NCBI GenBank assembly: GCA_934463035.1
Contig: CAKSIG010000003.1
Location: 1 to 64,000 of the forward strand
Reading direction: 5' to 3'
DNA: 64,000 bases
Source of the DNA: an uncultured Eubacteriales bacterium
Lineage (GTDB): Bacteria; Bacillota; Clostridia; Oscillospirales; Acutalibacteraceae
In this document: positions 8,445 to 16,453 of the stretch, one piece after another
Numbering within the stretch: the stretch's first letter is position 1
How the letters are laid out: each line of letters opens with the position of its first letter
The notes under the pieces: model-generated
The model's input: only the letters and a program-made list of their open reading frames with translations
What the model was told of the DNA's origin: nothing
Database searches by the model: none
Position numbers and translations under genes: made by a program

Positions 8445-9767
8445 GTGGCAAAACCCGTTGTGGCGGTTGTCGGAAGACCTAATGTCGGCAAATCCACCCT
8501 TTTCAATAAACTTATAGGACAAAGACTTTCAATAGTTGACGATACGCCCGGCGTAACACGCGACCGTATTTACGGCGATGCGGAGTGGCTCGGCAAAAAA
8601 ATAATGCTGGTTGATACGGGCGGTATCGAACCTAAGACAGACGATATAATACTTTCGGGTATGCGCGCTCAGGCTCAGCTCGCTATTGAAACGGCAAGCG
8701 TTATAATATTTGTAACCGATTTAAACAGCGGCGTCACAGCCGCCGATATGGAAATAGCGGCAATGCTGCAAAAAAGCGGTAAACCCGTGGTACTCTGCGT
8801 CAATAAATGCGACAGAATAGGCGATACCCCGCTTGAATTTTATGAGTTTTATAATCTTGGGCTCGGCGAGCCTGTTGCCGTTTCCTCGGTACACGGACAC
8901 GGCACGGGCGACCTTTTAGACGCGGTATTCGCCTATCTGCCTGACGAGAGCTTTGATGAAGAAGAAAGCGACGTAATAAACGTTGCTGTTATCGGTAAAC
9001 CCAATGCGGGTAAATCATCTCTTGTTAATTACCTTTCTGGCGAACAGCGTTCAATAGTTTCCGACATTGCGGGTACAACGCGCGACGCTATCGACACCCT
9101 TGTTGAAACGAAATCGGGTAAATTCAATTTTATTGATACGGCAGGTCTCCGCCGTAAGAGCAGGGTGGAGGATAAAATCGAAAAATACAGCGTTTTGCGC
9201 GCTAATATGGCGGTTGATCGCGCTGATGTCTGCGTTATAATGATAGACGCAAAGGACGGTTTTACTGAACAGGATTCAAAGGTCGCAGGCCTCGCGATTG
9301 AAGGCGGAAAGGCTTGTATTATAGCCGTTAATAAATGGGATATTGTTGAAAAAGACGGAAAAACGATGGACAGCTACCGAAAACAGCTTACGAAGGACTT
9401 TTCCTTTATGCCGTACGCTCCGATAATATTCATTTCCGCAAAAACAGGTCAGCGCACCGATAGACTGCTTGAACTTGTGAAGTATGTTCACGCTCAAAAT
9501 ACTATGCGTATTTCAACGGGTATGCTGAACGATATACTTGCCGACGCAACGGCGCGCGTTCAGCCGCCTACCGATAAGGGTAAACGCCTTAAAATATACT
9601 ATATGACGCAGGCTTCCACCAAACCGCCTACTTTTGTATGTTTTTGCAACAGGGCGGATCTACTCCATTTTTCTTATCAGCGTTATCTTGAAAACCAAAT
9701 TCGTTCGACATTCGGGCTTGAAGGTACGCCTGTGCGTTTTGTAATTCGGGAAAGGGGCGAAAAATAA
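8445..9767 (+). CDS. der: Ribosome-assembly GTPase Der (EngA)
   Basis: Essential tandem GTPase that acts in 50S subunit maturation. The 440-residue protein holds two G domains in series. The first has GRPNVGKST (about 9-17), DTPGVTRD, DTGG and NKCD; the second has GKPNAGKSS, DIAGTTRD, DTAGLRRKS and NKWD. A C-terminal KH-like domain (from about 350) contacts rRNA. The start is GTG 8445 with a GGAGAT ribosome site at about 8431-8436. The gene ends one base before plsY and heads a tight der-plsY-gpsA cluster, an order common in Firmicutes. Confidence 0.98.
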   Translation: MAKPVVAVVGRPNVGKSTLFNKLIGQRLSIVDDTPGVTRDRIYGDAEWLGKKIMLVDTGGIEPKTDDIILSGMRAQAQLAIETASVIIFVTDLNSGVTAADMEIAAMLQKSGKPVVLCVNKCDRIGDTPLEFYEFYNLGLGEPVAVSSVHGHGTGDLLDAVFAYLPDESFDEEESDVINVAVIGKPNAGKSSLVNYLSGEQRSIVSDIAGTTRDAIDTLVETKSGKFNFIDTAGLRRKSRVEDKIEKYSVLRANMAVDRADVCVIMIDAKDGFTEQDSKVAGLAIEGGKACIIAVNKWDIVEKDGKTMDSYRKQLTKDFSFMPYAPIIFISAKTGQRTDRLLELVKYVHAQNTMRISTGMLNDILADATARVQPPTDKGKRLKIYYMTQASTKPPTFVCFCNRADLLHFSYQRYLENQIRSTFGLEGTPVRFVIRERGEK

Positions 9768-9768
9768 T

Positions 9769-10425
9769 ATGGTGTTAAATGCTATTGCCGTCATAATATG
9801 CGCTTATCTCATAGGCAGTATAAACTTTGCCGTTATTTTTTCTTCAATCTTTATAAAAAAAGATGTGCGAAAACTCGGCAGCGGCAACGCGGGCGCTACA
9901 AATATGCTGCGTGAGGCAGGCGTTTTGCCCGGCGTGCTTACTTTTTTGTGCGACGCGTTAAAGGGAATTGCCGCTGCCTATTTGGGTTACGCCGCTTTTA
10001 AATATTTGGGCGCAAACAGCGACGCCGCTTGGGCGGTTCCGATATACGGCACTTATGCCTGCGGTATAGCCTGTATGCTCGGTCACGTGTTCCCGATATT
10101 TTTTAACTTTAAGGGCGGAAAAGGCGTTGCTACGGGCGCGGGAATATTCGCCGTCTGCTGCCCCAAATCGCTGATTATAGGTCTTTGCGTGTTTGCGGTT
10201 GTCTTGCTTGTGTCGCGCTATGTTTCCATAAGCTCGCTCTTGGCAACGGCTACGGTTGTTATTCTGTCGTTTTTCCTGTGTGATAATCAGGGAAATATTG
10301 TTCCTAAGGTTATAATGGGCAGCATTATGCTTGCCATAATATTTATCAAACATTCCGAAAACCTAAAAAGACTCGCCCGCGGCGAGGAAAAAAAGCTGAA
10401 CTTCGGGAGGAAAAAGAATGGCTAA
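9769..10425 (+). CDS. plsY: Acyl-phosphate:glycerol-3-phosphate acyltransferase PlsY
   Basis: Integral membrane enzyme that transfers an acyl group from acyl-phosphate to glycerol 3-phosphate, the first step of phospholipid synthesis. It has 218 residues with about five membrane segments. The three conserved PlsY motifs are visible: GSGNAGATNMLR (about 37-48), GHVFPIFFNFKGGKGVATG (about 104-122), and the later loop before the last helices containing HSENLKRL. ATG 9769 lies one base after the der stop, and its end overlaps gpsA by 8 bp, so translation is coupled. The pairing with gpsA places substrate production and use in one transcript. Confidence 0.97.
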   Translation: MVLNAIAVIICAYLIGSINFAVIFSSIFIKKDVRKLGSGNAGATNMLREAGVLPGVLTFLCDALKGIAAAYLGYAAFKYLGANSDAAWAVPIYGTYACGIACMLGHVFPIFFNFKGGKGVATGAGIFAVCCPKSLIIGLCVFAVVLLVSRYVSISSLLATATVVILSFFLCDNQGNIVPKVIMGSIMLAIIFIKHSENLKRLARGEEKKLNFGRKKNG

Positions 10426-11401
10426 GATTACTGTTTTAGGCTCGGGCGGCTGGGGAATAGCTCTTGCTATATCGGCGTATAACAGCGGAAACGATGTAAC
10501 GCTTTGGTCGCCGTTTGAGAATGAAGTTAATATGCTTCTTGAAAAGCATACCAATGACCGCTTGCTTAATGGGGTCATAATACCCGACGGAATAAAAATA
10601 ACAAGCGATATGTCTTGCGTAAACGGTTCAACCGTTACTATAATCGCAACGCCTTCAACCGCTGTGCGCGAGGTCGCCGCTAAGCTCGCTAAGCAAAAGA
10701 ATTACGGGATAGTCGTCAATGTGGCAAAGGGACTTGAAAAAGGTACGCTCAACCGTCTGTCTCAGGTTATAGGAAGCGAAATTCCCGATGCAAATATTGT
10801 TATTCTTTCGGGTCCGTCGCACGCCGAGGAGGTCGCAAGGAATATACCGACATCGCTTGTTGCCGCGTCTGAAAGCCTCCCTGCGGCTCAGGTTATACAG
10901 AGCGTTATGTCAAGCGACTATCTGCGTGTTTATACCTCAACCGACGTAATAGGCGTCGAACTTGGCGGAGCGCTTAAAAACGTAATAGCCATAGCGGCAG
11001 GATTTTGCGACGGTCTCGGTCTCGGCGATAACACCAAAGCCGCTCTCATAACAAGGGGGCTTGCGGAAATGACCCGTCTCGGCGTATGTATGGGTGCGTG
11101 CGAATACACATTTTCGGGACTTACGGGGATAGGCGATCTGGTCGTCACCTGTACCTCTCAGCATAGCCGTAACAACCGCTTCGGCAACAAGGTCGGACGC
11201 GGAATGGCAGTTAAACAGGCGCTTGAAGAAGTGGGAACGGTTGAAGGCTACTATGCCGCCGATATGGCTCACTCGCTGAGTTTGAAGTATAAGATAGAAA
11301 TGCCGATAATAGAAGAATGTTATCAAATTTTGTATGAAGGTAAGGACGTTAAGAGTGTTGTAACCGATCTTATGCGCCGTCCAAACCGAAGCGAACATTA
11401 A
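10418..11401 (+). CDS. gpsA: Glycerol-3-phosphate dehydrogenase [NAD(P)+]
   Basis: Reduces dihydroxyacetone phosphate to sn-glycerol 3-phosphate for lipid synthesis in the cytoplasm. It has 327 residues. The N-terminal Rossmann motif is GSGGWGIALA (about 7-16). The conserved VNVAKGLEKGT block and the ELGGALKNVIAIAAG block with the catalytic Lys follow, and the GLTGIGDLVVTCTS and SRNNRFG signatures lie in the C-terminal helical domain. The ATG has GGGAGG upstream inside plsY. It is the last gene of der-plsY-gpsA; a weak A/T hairpin with a T-run follows. Confidence 0.98.
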   Translation: MAKITVLGSGGWGIALAISAYNSGNDVTLWSPFENEVNMLLEKHTNDRLLNGVIIPDGIKITSDMSCVNGSTVTIIATPSTAVREVAAKLAKQKNYGIVVNVAKGLEKGTLNRLSQVIGSEIPDANIVILSGPSHAEEVARNIPTSLVAASESLPAAQVIQSVMSSDYLRVYTSTDVIGVELGGALKNVIAIAAGFCDGLGLGDNTKAALITRGLAEMTRLGVCMGACEYTFSGLTGIGDLVVTCTSQHSRNNRFGNKVGRGMAVKQALEEVGTVEGYYAADMAHSLSLKYKIEMPIIEECYQILYEGKDVKSVVTDLMRRPNRSEH

Positions 11402-11408
11402 AAAAACG

Positions 11409-11438
11409 AAAAAGCACGAAAAAAACACTTGCTTTTTT
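11409..11438 (+). terminator. Possible weak terminator after gpsA
   Basis: AAAAAGCA (11409-11416) can pair with TGCTTTTT (from 11430), ending in a T-run. The stem is A/T-rich and the loop is 13 bases, so termination may be inefficient. Confidence 0.4.
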
Positions 11439-11513
11439 ATTCGGTTTCTGTTATTATTATCTTTGCTATCGTAATCGGCTGTATGTCGGTTAATAAAGAA
11501 GGAGGTGCAGACC

Positions 11514-11702
11514 GTGGCTAAATGTGACATCTGCAACAAAGAAATTGCTTTCGGTATAAAGGTTTCTCACTCACACAGACGTTCAAACAGAACTTGGAAG
11601 CCCAATGTTAAGAAGGTAAAGGCAATCGTAAACGGATCACCGCGTCGTATCAATGCCTGCACCCGTTGCCTGCGTTCAGGTAAGGTTACCAGAGCTATCT
11701 GA
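11514..11702 (+). CDS. rpmB: Large ribosomal subunit protein bL28
   Basis: A 62-residue 50S ribosomal protein. The start is GTG 11514 (MAKCDICNKEIAFG), 6 bases after GGAGGTG at 11501-11507; the in-frame codon at 11505 lies inside the ribosome site and is rejected. The CDIC and CTRCLRSG Cys pairs form the zinc-binding form of L28, and the core SHSHRRSNRTWKPN segment is typical. It is transcribed alone, between gpsA and an MFS gene, and closed by a strong terminator. Confidence 0.98.
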   Translation: MAKCDICNKEIAFGIKVSHSHRRSNRTWKPNVKKVKAIVNGSPRRINACTRCLRSGKVTRAI

Positions 11703-11724
11703 GCTTATTTCTTTACAAAAAACA

Positions 11725-11757
11725 CCTCGGGCTTGTCCTGAGGCTTTTTGTTATTTT
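11725..11757 (+). terminator. Intrinsic terminator after rpmB
   Basis: CCTCGGG/CCTGAGG stem (one G-T pair) with a 5-base loop, followed by CTTTTTGTTATTTT. Confidence 0.82.
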
Positions 11758-11779
11758 GGCGAATTTCGGAGATTTTATA

Positions 11780-12967
11780 ATGGACGAAAATTATAAAAAA
11801 TACCGCCCCACAAAGGTTGCCTGTTATGTGGGGTATATTGTTCAGGCAATAGTCAATAACTTTCTTCCGATTTTGTTTATCGTGTTTCAAAAGGAATACG
11901 GACTCAGTTACGAAAAACTCGGAAGACTTATACTTATAAACTTTGTAACACAGATTTTTGTGGATTCTATAACACCGAAAATTATTTCCGCAATAGGTTA
12001 TAAAAAAACCGCGGTTTTGTGTCAGGGCGGCGCCGCTGTCGGACTGCTTATGGCGGGTATACTTCCGCTTGTTTTGCCCAACGTGTATCTCGCCTTGGTT
12101 TCAGCATTGCTGGTTTATTCGTTTTCGAGCGGACTTATGGAGGTAGCCCTCAGCCCGATGATAGAAATGCTGCCGACGGGGAATAAAAGCGGCAATATGT
12201 CGCTTCTTCATTCGTTTTACTGTTGGGGTCAGGCGTTTACGGTTGTTGTAACTACGGCGCTTGTATATATTTTCGGATACGGTAAGTGGCAGTTCATACC
12301 TATAATATGGGCGATACTGCCTGCGATAAATACCGTCTGTTTCTTGTATGTTCCCGTTGTCGAACCTCCCTCCGAGGTAAAGCAGGACACATTTCCCGAG
12401 CTTATAAAATCGCGCAAATTCCGTTGCTTTATGGTTATGATGCTGTGCGCGGGTGCAAGCGAGCTTGCTATGTCGCAATGGGCGTCTATGTTCGCACAAA
12501 ACGGTCTCGGTGTAAGCAAGGTTGTCGGCGATCTTGCGGGTCCCTGCGCTTTTGCATTGTTTATGGGACTCGGACGTTTGGTATACGCCGCCTTTTCGGA
12601 TAGAATTTCGTTCAGGCGCACCATAATTGCTATGAGCGCAGCCTGCTTTGTCTGTTATATTGTCGTAGGACTTTGCAATGTCGCTGTCCTTTCCTTGATT
12701 GCCTGTGCAATTTGCGGATTTACCGTGAGCCTTTCGTGGCCCGGAACATATTCGGCGGGTTCGGCGGCTTTCCCAAACGGCGGTGCCGTAATGTTCAGCG
12801 TATTTGCGCTGTGCGGCGACTTAGGCTGTTCGTTCGGACCGTGGCTGCTCGGTATAGTTGCGGATAACAGCAGCCTGAACGTGGGATTTTTGGTCTCTGC
12901 GGCGGCTCCGCTGATTATGATCATAACCGCTTTGTTTTTCCTTAAAGAAAAAGATTTTCAAAACTAA
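11780..12967 (+). CDS. MFS transporter, substrate unknown
   Basis: An integral membrane transporter of 395 residues with about 12 hydrophobic segments in two halves split by a charged cytoplasmic loop (around EPPSEVKQDTFPELIKSRKF, about 200-220). The second half has the loop FSDRISFRR, similar to the MFS motif A position. The start is ATG 11780 (MDENYKKYRP) with CGGAGA at 11767-11772; upstream in-frame TTG 11756 has no ribosome site. The sequence resembles sugar or metabolite MFS proteins, but no substrate motif is clear. It sits 17 bases before the dCMP deaminase gene, so cotranscription is likely without implying a shared pathway. Confidence 0.85.
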   Translation: MDENYKKYRPTKVACYVGYIVQAIVNNFLPILFIVFQKEYGLSYEKLGRLILINFVTQIFVDSITPKIISAIGYKKTAVLCQGGAAVGLLMAGILPLVLPNVYLALVSALLVYSFSSGLMEVALSPMIEMLPTGNKSGNMSLLHSFYCWGQAFTVVVTTALVYIFGYGKWQFIPIIWAILPAINTVCFLYVPVVEPPSEVKQDTFPELIKSRKFRCFMVMMLCAGASELAMSQWASMFAQNGLGVSKVVGDLAGPCAFALFMGLGRLVYAAFSDRISFRRTIIAMSAACFVCYIVVGLCNVAVLSLIACAICGFTVSLSWPGTYSAGSAAFPNGGAVMFSVFALCGDLGCSFGPWLLGIVADNSSLNVGFLVSAAAPLIMIITALFFLKEKDFQN

Positions 12968-12984
12968 AAGGTCGGTGATTTTTT

Positions 12985-13464
12985 ATGAAACGTGAAGATT
13001 ATTTGAGTTGGGACGAGTATTTTATGGGCATAGCCATGCTTTCGGCTATGCGGAGTAAGGACCCGTCAACACAGGTCGGCGCCTGTATCGTAAATTCCGA
13101 AAACCGAATACTGTCTGTCGGTTATAACGGTATGCCGCGCTGTTGCAGTGACGACGTATATCCTTGGGAACGCGACGGCAGCGGTCTTGATTCAAAGTAT
13201 CTGTACGTATGCCACGCTGAATTAAACGCTATACTCAACTGTATAAACGGCAATGTCCGCGGTTGCACGGTCTACACAACGCTTTTTCCCTGCAACGAGT
13301 GCGCTAAGGCGATAATCCAGTCGGGAATTACCAATGTTGTGTATATGTCGGATAAATATTCGGATTCGGACAGCGTTATGGCTTCTAAGCGAATGTTTGA
13401 AACCGCGGGCGTGAAATACCGCCTTTATGAAAAATCAGGCAAGAGCGTGGGCCTTGAATTTTAA
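12985..13464 (+). CDS. Deoxycytidylate (dCMP) deaminase, ComEB-like
   Basis: Zinc enzyme converting dCMP to dUMP for thymidylate synthesis. It has 159 residues. The zinc and catalytic motifs are intact: CHAELNAIL (His ligand and catalytic Glu, about 74-82) and PCNECAKAIIQSG (two Cys ligands, about 101-113). The region SKDPSTQVGACIV and the NGMPRCCSDD insert are characteristic of dCMP deaminases rather than cytidine deaminases. ATG 12985 has an AAGGTCGGTGA ribosome site. It lies between the MFS gene and thiamine pyrophosphokinase on one apparent transcript. Confidence 0.95.
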   Translation: MKREDYLSWDEYFMGIAMLSAMRSKDPSTQVGACIVNSENRILSVGYNGMPRCCSDDVYPWERDGSGLDSKYLYVCHAELNAILNCINGNVRGCTVYTTLFPCNECAKAIIQSGITNVVYMSDKYSDSDSVMASKRMFETAGVKYRLYEKSGKSVGLEF

Positions 13465-13490
13465 TCTGGCGGCAGTTTTGCTGACGGGAG

Positions 13491-14138
13491 ATGTTTGTTA
13501 TTAACGGTGTATGTTACATTTTTGCCGCCGCGGGCGGTCTGCCGTCTTTCTTTGAGAAAAACGACGGCGATTTGATAATTGCCGCCGACGCGGGGTATAA
13601 ACACCTTTCGGAATACGGCGTTTTTCCCGATATTGCCGTGGGTGATTTTGATTCGCTCGGTTATGTTCCCAATTGCGCGGAGATTATAAAACACCCTGTA
13701 AGGAAGGACGATACAGATACAATGCTCGCTGTCAAAACGGGACTTGAACGGGGATTTAAGCGTTTTGTTATTTACGGGGGAGTCGGCGGAAGAACCGACC
13801 ATACCCTTGCCAATCTCCAAACGCTTTCGTATCTGTCAAACAGGGGAGCCGTCGGGTTTTTGTGCGGCGACGGTATCACGTATACCGCCGTAACAAATTC
13901 AAAACTGCGCTTTAAGGCTTGTTCACGCGGTACGGTTTCCGTGTTTTCGGCTACGTCCGTTTGCGAGGGCGTTTATATTTCGGGACTTTCGTATGAGCTA
14001 AGCGGCGCGGCGCTGAAATTCGATTTTCCCGTCGGCGTAAGCAATGCGTTTTGCGGTAAGCCGTCGGAAATCGGCGTGAAGTCAGGTACTCTCACCGTTT
14101 GTTGGTCGGGAAATTTGGATTTAGTCGATGAATGGTAA
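13491..14138 (+). CDS. Thiamine pyrophosphokinase
   Basis: Transfers pyrophosphate from ATP to thiamine, giving thiamine diphosphate in the cytoplasm. At 215 residues it is normal for bacterial TPK. Diagnostic segments are AADAGYKHLSEYGVFPDIAVG then DFDSL (ATP and Mg binding), RKDDTDTMLAVKTGLE and GGRTDHTLANLQTL, followed by the C-terminal beta-sandwich that binds thiamine (the SGLSYELSG region). The first available start after an in-frame stop is ATG 13491, but its GGGAG ribosome-like sequence abuts the ATG directly, an unusual spacing, so initiation may be weak or use a rarer codon slightly downstream. A terminator follows. Confidence 0.93.
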   Translation: MFVINGVCYIFAAAGGLPSFFEKNDGDLIIAADAGYKHLSEYGVFPDIAVGDFDSLGYVPNCAEIIKHPVRKDDTDTMLAVKTGLERGFKRFVIYGGVGGRTDHTLANLQTLSYLSNRGAVGFLCGDGITYTAVTNSKLRFKACSRGTVSVFSATSVCEGVYISGLSYELSGAALKFDFPVGVSNAFCGKPSEIGVKSGTLTVCWSGNLDLVDEW

Positions 14139-14147
14139 AAATATATC

Positions 14148-14191
14148 AAAATGCAGTCTTTTTTTTATTGAAAAAGCCATTGCATTTTTTT
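14148..14191 (+). terminator. Terminator after thiamine pyrophosphokinase gene
   Basis: AAAATGCA (14148-14155) pairs with TGCATTTT (14181-14188). An inner CTTTTT/AAAAAG stem lies within the loop, and T residues follow. Confidence 0.65.
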
Positions 14192-14201
14192 AAAAAAGGT
14201 A

Positions 14202-14230
14202 TTTACATTTTCTCCTAATAATGGTATAAT
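14202..14230 (+). promoter_or_regulatory. Strong promoter of the SPKTG surface protein
   Basis: TTTACA (14202-14207), 17-base spacer, TATAAT (14225-14230) with TGG just upstream (extended -10). It drives the gene at 14273. Confidence 0.8.
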
Positions 14231-14272
14231 GACCTTGGTAAATTTTAAATTAATTGAGGAGGTACTCTCAAA

Positions 14273-14755
14273 ATGAAAAAAGTAATTGCATTGGTTTTTG
14301 CGCTCGTTATGATAATGGGCCTCTCTGTAACTTCACTTGCTGTGCCGAGCGCTACGGCTAAAAGTGAATTCAAGGTTTCCTTCCGTAACGGAAGCGCGGC
14401 TTCTCAGACAACCAACACAGTTAAGGCAAGTGAAGACGGTAAGTTTACCGCTACCGCCGATCCTGCTCAGGGAACTTTCAATGAGTGGGTAATCTACAAG
14501 GCTGACGGAACTGTCGCTGTTGCAGGCGTTGACTACACTGTTGTTTCAGGTTCTTTGAAGGACGCTAACTTGGTTGTAAAGCCCTTGACAGATATTATCA
14601 TCTGCGGTAACTACAACGGCGTTGTTACAAAACCGATTCTTGACGGTTCATCTTCTTCACCGAAGACAGGCGATTTCACCGTTATGTATCTTGCCGCTGT
14701 TATGATGGCTGCCGGTGCTTGCGGATTTGTTGCTAAGAAACAGCTTGCTAAATAA
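14273..14755 (+). CDS. Small secreted protein with SPKTGD-type C-terminal anchor
   Basis: A 160-residue exported protein of unknown function. Residues 1-23 form a signal peptide (two Lys, hydrophobic core, cleavage near SLAVPSA). The middle is a short beta-rich domain with an immunoglobulin-like feel (FKVSFRNGSAASQ and FTATADP). The C-terminus has SPKTGD (129-134), a membrane segment (MYLAAVMMAAGACGFVA) and a basic KKQLAK tail. This is the layout of a sortase substrate with a variant of LPXTG. The same hexapeptide anchors the large repeat protein at 59837. ATG 14273 follows GAGGAGGTA. It has its own strong promoter and terminator, which suggests abundant expression. Confidence 0.8.
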   Translation: MKKVIALVFALVMIMGLSVTSLAVPSATAKSEFKVSFRNGSAASQTTNTVKASEDGKFTATADPAQGTFNEWVIYKADGTVAVAGVDYTVVSGSLKDANLVVKPLTDIIICGNYNGVVTKPILDGSSSSPKTGDFTVMYLAAVMMAAGACGFVAKKQLAK

Positions 14756-14774
14756 TTTAATTTAAAACTATGAA

Positions 14775-14803
14775 AACAGTCGCTGAAAGGCGGCTGTTTT
14801 TTG
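14775..14803 (+). terminator. Intrinsic terminator after SPKTG protein gene
   Basis: A 9-bp stem AACAGTCGC/GCGGCTGTT (one G-T pair) with a 6-base loop, followed by a T-run from 14797. Confidence 0.85.
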
Positions 14804-14848
14804 TTCTGTTGTCCTGTTTTTGCACATATACTTTACAGAGGTGTTATA

Positions 14849-15109
14849 ATGGATGTACTGAAATACGGTGCGATTGCGCTCCTTTCGATAACGGCAATAA
14901 TCATAATAATCTTTGCTATGCGAAGCGGCAAGCCGCTGAAATCACTTTTAATAAACGCTATGCTCGGAATAGCGGCTCTGGCGGTTGTCGATGTTACGAC
15001 CCGGTTTACAGGCGTCCATATCCCAATAAATCAGTGGACTGCGGTGGGCAGTGCCGTCTATGGGATACCTTGCGTTTGCGGACTTTTGGTACTTCAATTA
15101 TTTATATAA
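14849..15109 (+). CDS. BofA-family protein (pro-sigma-K processing inhibitor homologue)
   Basis: An 86-residue membrane protein of the BofA family, close to the 87 residues of Bacillus BofA. Two hydrophobic stretches are visible (residues about 4-22 and 33-50). The conserved C-terminal block NAMLGIAALAVVDVTTRFTG followed by IPINQWTAVGSAVYGIPG-like sequence (here GIPC) is diagnostic. In sporulating relatives BofA holds the SpoIVFB protease inactive until sigma-K is needed. The start is ATG 14849 with AGAGGTG at 14837-14843; the longer in-frame extension from 14801 overlaps the previous terminator. Its stop codon is embedded in the bidirectional terminator. Confidence 0.87.
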   Translation: MDVLKYGAIALLSITAIIIIIFAMRSGKPLKSLLINAMLGIAALAVVDVTTRFTGVHIPINQWTAVGSAVYGIPCVCGLLVLQLFI

Positions 15110-15160
15110 AAAATATAACACGGTATGGTTTCTACAATCCCATACCGTGTTATATTTTTT
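15108..15160. terminator. 21-bp perfect bidirectional terminator between bofA and XRE gene
   Basis: Bases 15108-15128 are perfectly complementary to 15140-15160 around an 11-base loop, with A6 on one side and T6 on the other. Both converging stop codons (15107-15109 and 15150-15152) lie within or touch the stem. Confidence 0.9.
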
Positions 15161-15407
15161 CATTCTTTGCACTCAATAAATCAGATATTTCCACTTGTAA
15201 AGCTCTGGCAAAAATCACGAGATCAATATCCGTCACAAAGCGTTCACCGTTTTCAACCCTTCGTATAAAATAGTGATCAACATCAAATCCGATAAGTTGC
15301 ATTTTTGCAGCGAGTTTTCGCTGTGAAAGACCTCTGCTTGTTCGGATTTCGGCAATTCTTTTGCCTGTAATATTGTTTTTACCGTCCGAGGCTTTTATTT
15401 TAAACAT
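15150..15407 (-). CDS. XRE-family helix-turn-helix regulator
   Basis: An 85-residue DNA-binding protein consisting essentially of one Cro/CI-type HTH: GKRIAEIRTSRGLSQRKLAAK (about 13-33) with the helix-turn-helix followed by a VENGERFVTDIDLVIFARAL segment typical of the fourth and fifth helices. The start is ATG 15407 (MFKIKASDG) with AGAGGAATT just upstream; an in-frame ATG at 15428 would place that ribosome site inside the coding sequence. It diverges from the cohesin-dockerin gene at 15614 and converges on bofA. The target is unknown; a natural guess is its own promoter or the divergent secreted protein. Confidence 0.85.
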   Translation of the reverse strand: MFKIKASDGKNNITGKRIAEIRTSRGLSQRKLAAKMQLIGFDVDHYFIRRVENGERFVTDIDLVIFARALQVEISDLLSAKNEKI

Positions 15408-15613
15408 ATAAAATTCCTCTTTTTGCAATTGATTTTAAAGTTATTATATGCTATAATCTAATAAATTATGGTGAACAGTATTCAACATAATTGCTGCTAA
15501 ATAATAAAAATAACATAGTATGGTGACAATGTCGGAATTACAGTTTTCAATTTTAATAGTATGCCAATAAATACTATTTGAGTTAGGACATTAAATTAAG
15601 GGGAATAGCAGAA

Positions 15614-16228
15614 ATGTTAAGGCGGATAAGAAAATTTTTTTGTGTGTTTTGTGTATCTGTTTTGGTCTTGGTTGTAAATGTAGGAGCGTCAGCCGCAGGA
15701 AGCAGTATAATGTCCCTCAGCAGTAGTAATATCAGCGTCGGTGAAAGCGTTACCGTGAGTATTAATATAAAAACTGACGGTGCAAAAGATATATATGCGG
15801 TAGTTGGAACGGTTGAATATGATGAGGATATTTTTGATTACATTTCGAGTAATGTAGTGGCAAACGGCGGCGGCGGCACCGTAAAATTTGCACCTACGGC
15901 TACGGGTGTGCAATCCATCGTTGTGGAATTTATGTTTAAGGCAAAAGCAAAAGGATTGGGACAATTTTCCTTGACCGATTGTCAATACTCTAACGGAAGT
16001 GACATAGATGTAATAGGCTCTTCGGAATACATTATTGTTAGTAATGCCAAGACGGGTGACATAAACCACGACGGTGAAATAGATATACTTGACTTGATAG
16101 TGCTGAAAAAATGCATTGCTGAAAATCCTGACGATTTTGTATCATCAGCAGATATTAATTCAGACGGTGCTGTAAACGGCACAGACCTTGTAATGCTTAA
16201 AAAGATGCTCATAGGTATAAACAGTTAA
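15614..16228 (+). CDS. Small secreted cohesin-like plus dockerin protein
   Basis: A 204-residue exported protein. A signal peptide covers residues 1-28 (basic start, VSVLVLVVNVGASA). Residues about 30-145 form a cohesin-like beta-sandwich (SNISVGESVTVSINIKTDG, VGTVEYDEDIFDYIS). Residues about 148-204 are a type I dockerin with two calcium-loop repeats: GDINHDGEIDILDLIVLKK and ADINSDGAVNGTDLVMLKK. A protein with both halves of a cohesin-dockerin pair can act as an adaptor. No enzyme domain is present. ATG 15614 follows AAGGGGAAT. It is a single-gene unit with a terminator at 16309, divergent from the XRE gene. Binding partners are unknown. Confidence 0.85.
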   Translation: MLRRIRKFFCVFCVSVLVLVVNVGASAAGSSIMSLSSSNISVGESVTVSINIKTDGAKDIYAVVGTVEYDEDIFDYISSNVVANGGGGTVKFAPTATGVQSIVVEFMFKAKAKGLGQFSLTDCQYSNGSDIDVIGSSEYIIVSNAKTGDINHDGEIDILDLIVLKKCIAENPDDFVSSADINSDGAVNGTDLVMLKKMLIGINS

Positions 16229-16308
16229 AAAATATACGCAGGATAAATTATTAATGGCGATGTTGGCTCTCTTTGACGGAAAGCTGCCGCCGCAATGTGG
16301 CTGAGTGG

Positions 16309-16350
16309 GAGAAAAGTCGTGTTATAGAACGGCTGTTTCTCTCTTTTTTT
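16309..16350 (+). terminator. Terminator downstream of the cohesin-dockerin gene
   Basis: GAGAAA-AGTCGT pairs with ACGGCT-G-TTTCTC (one bulged G and one G-T pair), followed by TCTTTTTTT. It lies 80 bases after the stop; the GC-rich stretch before it (16270-16305) is not explained by any recognised element. Confidence 0.8.
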
Positions 16351-16453
16351 ATGTATGTAAGACTTTTTCATACTTTTTAGGCATAAATGCAGCATTGTCC
16401 CGAATTTCGTACACATCTATATGTAAAATATACTCGTAAAACGGAATGTTTTA

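Noticed and set aside
8266..8517. Open frame of 83 codons on the + strand before and into der
   Set aside because: It overlaps the der promoter and der coding start in another frame and has no domain or ribosome site.
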